Positions 22,401-24,667 of a stretch of DNA of 24,667 nucleotides are shown here, one piece after another. This DNA is from a virus, in the IMG/VR virus record IMGVR_UViG_3300006104_000070, positions 1-24,667 of that record. One strand, given 5' to 3'. The position numbers and the translations under genes were made by a program. Within the stretch, counting starts at the first letter, position 1. Each line of letters begins with the position of its first letter. The notes beneath the pieces are model-generated. The model had not been told where the DNA came from. It was given only the letters and a program-made list of their open reading frames with translations, and did not search any database.

Positions 22401-24667
22401 GTGATTGTGCCTAATGAAGATAAACTACCGGTGTAATATCGAACTTGCCCTGTAGCCTGTGAGTAACCCGGAGCACCTATTGCTACCAAACTACCTGTAC
22501 TATTTGTAGCAATCGAAGTACCGAATAATGATCCCGAAGTGCCTGACACAGAACCCGAATAGACCGAGCTAACTGTGGCTGTAGATTTTACTGTATATGA
22601 GTGAACAGCACCATTACCTACCGGAGCTCCGACAAATAATAAACTTGTAATAGTACTCGTAGGTACTACTGATAAACTAGAACCAAATGCAGAACCCGAT
22701 GTAGAAGTAGTAATTGTTGCTAATAGTTTAGTTTGTATATAGGTATCTAACCCCGTGACTAAAACTTTTCCAGCATTATTATTTGCTCCCGGGGCTCCGG
22801 CAAAGATTAATCCGTAGGTAGAAGAACTAAAAGGTATAGGATTATATGCTACAGAATATCCATACAAGTTACCAGTACCAGCAGTATTATACATTTGGTA
22901 AAAGGAGATTGCTTGTAGTTTGTTGTTGTTAATCTCATATAAACCTACATTACCAGATACAAATCCTCCGACATTGGTTCCTGTATAATATGGAGAACCC
23001 ACTGCTAGTATCTTGCTACCTTTTGGTTTAGAAATACTATAACCAAGTCCTTCGTTTGAAATACTTGATATGCTTTTAACATCAGTATTGGTATAGTTTA
23101 ATACTTTTTCATAAACTGCCCAACCATTGTTGTCAGTTCCATTACCTGTATTAACCCATACTTTACTTCCGAGATTGTAACGATACAGAGTTTGGTCAAT
23201 AGGTAAGTTGTCAAATGTTTCAACTCTAATAGAGTCAAAAGTAAACAACATACCAGGGCTTGACGGATTATTAAAATCTATAGATCCTAGAGTGCTAGCA
23301 ACTGTAAACTCAGTGTTGCTTGGTATTTCCAAAATAGTATAAACTCCGTTAACTTCACTATTAAAGTTAACTACAGAAACTAACTGTCCCACAGATAAAG
23401 AATGTGTTCCGCTAGTTGTAAATGTTATTTGACTAAATGGTTGTGTGGCATTAACATCAATAATGTCAGCTGAGCGGAATGTATAACGCAATACATCCCA
23501 AGATCCATCTGGCTTAAATCCTAACCAGACAGTTGTACCATCATTAATAACATCGTTGTTGGCAATATCTAGTAAACTGCTAAAGTTGTAGGCTGTTGCA
23601 TCAACATCATCAAAACGCACATAACCTGCATGTAATAACTGTAGCGTAGCAGTAGATGTACTTGTTGCTACTGTAGGTAATGTGCCAGTTCCAATAGTTA
23701 GTTCATTAGGTGTAGCATAATATATTACACTATTACTTTCTTTTGGAACCGATTCGACAAAACTAATAATCTGTGGGTTCTCTACAAAGGTTCCTTCTTT
23801 TAACGGTACTTCAAATTCATTATAAGTTGTAAATGAGCCGTATTGTCCTACACGGAAAGCCCACTCTTCATTAAACTCTATTTTACTGTTTAAGTTTTGA
23901 ATAGTGGCTGCGGCTAACTTAATAATCGGATTTGCAGTGCCTTTTTCACGTATCATTCCCTGATAGAACTTATACTGACTGATTGGGTCACTGAATATAT
24001 TATTCAAATAAGGTCGTGGAGTATAACCAGTTAAATTTTGTGCAGCCTGTTGAATACTTGAATCAAAGTTATCAATATCTAAACTATAAAAATCGTTAAA
24101 CTGACTTACTTTGTAATCAAAGTTAGAAAATAAACCAGCTGTTGGTTTTGAACTTAATATATTCCATTGAGTATATACAAAGCTCTTAGTACCTGCTACA
24201 TTAGAGATAGCACTATAATATTGGCTATTGTATTTTACCACATCGCTGGCAAGATAGTTTGTAAATGGTTTCCATTCGACTACCTTAGCTTCATCATACA
24301 AAAATCCCGGAGCAAAGAAATCACCGTTCCAGTTGGCGGTTCTAAACCCTACTAGTTTCATTCTTGCTTGTCGTTCACCTGTTTCAATATCATAGATAAT
24401 ATCACCAAAAATATCTGTATTATCAAATACTATGGCATGTTCTTTTTGTATACAAAGCAATCTTGCAAAATAAATTCCTTCAACACTATTAATAACATTG
24501 ATTGTAAATTGCCCGCTTTGACGAGCAACAAATAAGTTATTTTGAGGGAATGGGGTACCGTCTGCCTTGGAAATACTATACTCATAGAAGTTATCAAATA
24601 TATTGTTAACTACCGAGTTTGTAGTTTGGAATGTTAGTTGGTCAGCAAAGGGACTCAATGTAATAAC
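16499..24667 (-). CDS. Giant virion structural (tail/baseplate) protein, 5' end outside window
   Basis: The frame is open to the right edge; the first codons seen read V-I-T-L-S-P, so the TTG at 24658 is just a Leu codon and the true start lies beyond the window. At least 2,722 residues are present. The protein is Ser/Thr/Asn-rich, beta-type, without Cys-rich or membrane segments. Recognisable parts: FG-GAP-like repeats (about residues 527-933, counting from the TTG at 24658); repeated 'NNGWAVYE' modules; a region with DWILKTSFIDV and YYEDFINEVKPYHTKVRNF; NPYGNIVGGPDS; APEEVIPGVVADTLGIDVYT; and a late LRRGARGTGI segment. Such giant proteins, with the 'EVKPYHTK' and 'PEExxPGxxxDTLxxxVYT' elements, are found in large T4-like aquatic phages and are assigned to the tail or baseplate. 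Exact position in the virion is unknown. Confidence 0.8.
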   Translation of the reverse strand, partial: VITLSPFADQLTFQTTNSVVNNIFDNFYEYSISKADGTPFPQNNLFVARQSGQFTINVINSVEGIYFARLLCIQKEHAIVFDNTDIFGDIIYDIETGERQARMKLVGFRTANWNGDFFAPGFLYDEAKVVEWKPFTNYLASDVVKYNSQYYSAISNVAGTKSFVYTQWNILSSKPTAGLFSNFDYKVSQFNDFYSLDIDNFDSSIQQAAQNLTGYTPRPYLNNIFSDPISQYKFYQGMIREKGTANPIIKLAAATIQNLNSKIEFNEEWAFRVGQYGSFTTYNEFEVPLKEGTFVENPQIISFVESVPKESNSVIYYATPNELTIGTGTLPTVATSTSTATLQLLHAGYVRFDDVDATAYNFSSLLDIANNDVINDGTTVWLGFKPDGSWDVLRYTFRSADIIDVNATQPFSQITFTTSGTHSLSVGQLVSVVNFNSEVNGVYTILEIPSNTEFTVASTLGSIDFNNPSSPGMLFTFDSIRVETFDNLPIDQTLYRYNLGSKVWVNTGNGTDNNGWAVYEKVLNYTNTDVKSISSISNEGLGYSISKPKGSKILAVGSPYYTGTNVGGFVSGNVGLYEINNNKLQAISFYQMYNTAGTGNLYGYSVAYNPIPFSSSTYGLIFAGAPGANNNAGKVLVTGLDTYIQTKLLATITTSTSGSAFGSSLSVVPTSTITSLLFVGAPVGNGAVHSYTVKSTATVSSVYSGSVSGTSGSLFGTSIATNSTGSLVAIGAPGYSQATGQVRYYTGSLSSLGTITSPFATGTNFGQSLAMSRDGYYLAVSAPNLNNDDGSIGAVCIYTLTNNAYVLDTTLINPVIGSTMNFGIAMDFTSEADALVVTALGTNTSVVTYFDEHTTTFDLDTTRFTESEIMSGSAYLYSRRGTRFVYSEELVNAEENITTGTNYGTSVSLDNGVVLVGAPGGSTQLVSTATSAIYQFTAIDPAVVGWNQLRVQDDFVLPSGVQKICLVDTVSNDIINYYDYVDPLKGQIVGLAEEELTYKVASDPAIYSIGDSKVNVNNVSNWLDNQVGQLWWDLSTAKFTWYEQGDLEYRRINWNTLFPGASIDVYEWVKSTLLPSDWAIQADTTSGLAKGISGQPKYPDNSTLSVTQEYDSATGGFINTYYYWVKNKATIPNVADRRTSAQNVASYIANPLAAGLQFASIIDKNTIMLANIATELKSDQISLNFAIDNTNSKIPRHTEWQLMTDGKETSTPPGLLERKMIDSFIGYSTSTGALVPDPKLSARAKFGIGIRPQQTLFNNRFEALRNVIDFANSILIDVQVTSNYSFNNLNAAEPFPTQYTVIEDATELDPVFVGSTSTVTVLVDADSNNGWAVYELQNSKWVRVRTQSYNTPLYWKHVDWVSTSYDAYRDITVAVDELYQLAEVSLSAGQYVKVNNRGDGNYIILEVAPAGTVGDFGNNYLTRYIQNGTIQFLDTLWNLAFGWNQTYSYSQTLFDQTPNKEIQFILTALKDDLFINDLRVNWNKLFFKAMKYAVSEQPAIDWILKTSFIDVTNYAGQLTQPPIYKLQDSSYYEDFINEVKPYHTKVRNFTTNFSNTEFSQTLTTDFDFPAYWSTLTNKFVTTPVSTSSLVYPQYLSNSGTYTTSTVPTLESLFVNPVRQITETMVFDRISTRNQIGSLSVTDIFIGDGASTEFVLSWVAQADRFKMNLSVTGEYVLPTEYTVRYYKETYNGFTKHYSKLVFLNIDQAPALGAVVTFTYEKSVSLMSAVERIQNFYAPTAGMAGTATEQLMVGVDDPRTHIGGQYEGKSFVNPYGNIVGGPDSLINPSHLSGTYDINLSQPYPTWSGTNLINALGVDPADLIIEGEYGFVTTSSAYAPEEVIPGVVADTLGIDVYTQAGYVTPTIVNGSGNVIAGTSCTFPLSSLPTTIGSIVVAVNGTEFAYSTVTNISNTFNIDWINSALVIPPQPTDGVVAYTIIGVGSNSSAIPGIIDRVTVNTVANTTTAQAVSLGSFDEVTGVFVTLDGQILSSNIIPSPYYQLVPASTTSNRASVIVYNLPLGIENTLQAWFFDNVGTNFNQVNVNYITVNGQAIFDPNQPTFAGIDIPNPPGNVGPPSSQVIVEASDIGSNTSIRLLPPSVTYYTVTSTSVTQYQIKDAFNPFVKDVNYGDNVNVYINGSQIALGADFTFDNNNVTISKSFNVGDVIAVESYMPNNFANHYNSSTSVTYDYDYIVTLQGKLVLSPNWYTRTNINYKITTYTDQDSMGIETQVFKGNPYRTYILDRPVLDQNYVWVTINYPISNTGRSGEQVLIGGVDFQVLSDQLTVVIGDAYDVTSDCTVVIMSIAGPSNKNILGYRYFRNILGQESFTRLSNKNSTYLTQPLYTTSTEIHVADSTILSPADPGTNTPGAVLISGELIEFYENSNNVLSQLRRGARGTGIITTATLGTRVIDQGVYQTVPIAPEQAYQETVLAQNTYTNAALSNTYTIKSSSITGWINTLTASVIRCDGISFLTSVSPLPVDPYTGSFVVGNRIYSVSTASIAAKDQIQVYYGGYPLRKNISYYQDTTVQHDSILESQILGTFPTVSSLTNVYSRLSTDLQYTPNPAYVTTDTSIVWVYKSGQSQVNIDYTTSTNVGLPVKSTGTTYLVTSTNLIYWSTGTGYIVTATLGLIDSGLRQLPPDFTINTSTQVITLNTSTVKLNTGTLLSIVMKRVTSSWNDVVSAGTSTVSLTSSTSFEAQFLQEAPAILPDVYFYSGNAIKGNV
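21860..23080 (-). repeat. Seven FG-GAP-like beta-propeller repeats within the giant structural protein
   Basis: Seven blades can be read by eye, each with an aromatic/Gly-Tyr/Phe-Gly start and an 'xVGAPxxxxxxGxVxxY' end: GLGYSISKPKGSKILAVGSP; LYGYSVAYNP with IFAGAPGANNNAGKV; AFGSSLSVVP with LFVGAPVGNGAVHSY; LFGTSIATNS with VAIGAPGYSQATGQVRYY; NFGQSLAMSR with LAVSAPNLNNDDGSIG; NFGIAMDFTS with a degenerate end (VVTALGTNTSVVTYF); and NYGTSVSLDN with VLVGAPGGSTQ. Seven repeats are the number in a closed integrin-type propeller. Such domains bind proteins or sugars and often calcium. Confidence 0.72.

Noticed and set aside
24656-24658. TTG codon as the start of the giant minus-strand gene
   Set aside because: The frame stays open for three more codons to the window edge (V-I-T before it), with no ribosome-binding site in view. 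It is more likely an internal Leu codon and the gene is cut by the edge.
1-24667. CRISPR arrays, tRNA genes, insertion sequences or attachment sites
   Set aside because: I looked for regularly spaced direct repeats, cloverleaf-like segments, transposase or integrase motifs and terminal inverted repeats, and saw none. Almost all sequence is accounted for by coding regions.

Overview
The window looks like a piece of a large, lytic tailed-phage (Caudoviricetes) genome of the broadly T4-like aquatic type. Reasons: densely packed genes with ATGA/TAATG overlaps, low G+C, phage-type nucleotide metabolism (ThyA, MazG-like, 5'-3' exonuclease), several small conserved phage proteins of unknown function, and a convergent block of very large tail or fibre proteins. 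There are no rRNA, tRNA, integrase or IS genes. The host cannot be named from this sequence. Perfect or near-perfect sigma70-type promoters point to a bacterium with an ordinary housekeeping sigma factor, read by host RNA polymerase.

Layout. (1) Positions 1-316 hold the 3' end of a NUMOD3-repeat protein, probably the DNA-binding tail of a homing endonuclease. (2) Positions 306-6172 hold a 7-deazaguanine cluster: a DpdA/TGT-like DNA guanine transglycosylase, two unknown proteins (179 and 59 aa), a QueD-like T-fold protein that keeps the zinc histidines but lacks the catalytic Cys, a 74-aa basic protein, a GT-B glycosyltransferase, a cupin-like protein, a MazG-like pyrophosphohydrolase, and a QueE-like radical SAM enzyme with a split cysteine motif. 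(3) Positions 5924-9229 hold small conserved phage proteins and a 5'-3' exonuclease of the RNase H/FEN type. (4) Positions 9221-11742 hold a MoxR-type AAA+ ATPase and a metallopeptidase-like/VWA protein. Each has its own sigma70-like promoter and an intrinsic terminator separates them. (5) Positions 11745-13836 hold three unknown conserved proteins and thymidylate synthase. (6) Positions 13833-24667, on the minus strand, hold two paralogous tail-fibre-like proteins, a 211-aa tail-associated protein and a giant structural protein of more than 2,700 aa that runs off the right edge and carries a seven-repeat FG-GAP-like beta-propeller.

How it may fit together. QueE would make 7-carboxy-7-deazaguanine (CDG). 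The QueD-like protein could process or supply the deazapurine, and DpdA would exchange it for guanine in phage DNA, protecting it from restriction. FolE and QueC are not in the window, so the final base could be CDG, 7-deazaguanine, or preQ0 made with host enzymes. The glycosyltransferase and cupin protein inside the same overlapping gene string are candidates for further tailoring of the base; that is inference, not shown by the sequence. The best leads are this cluster (split-motif QueE, Cys-less QueD paralogue, DpdA without a recognisable CxCxxC zinc site, embedded glycosyltransferase) and the MoxR-VWA pair.
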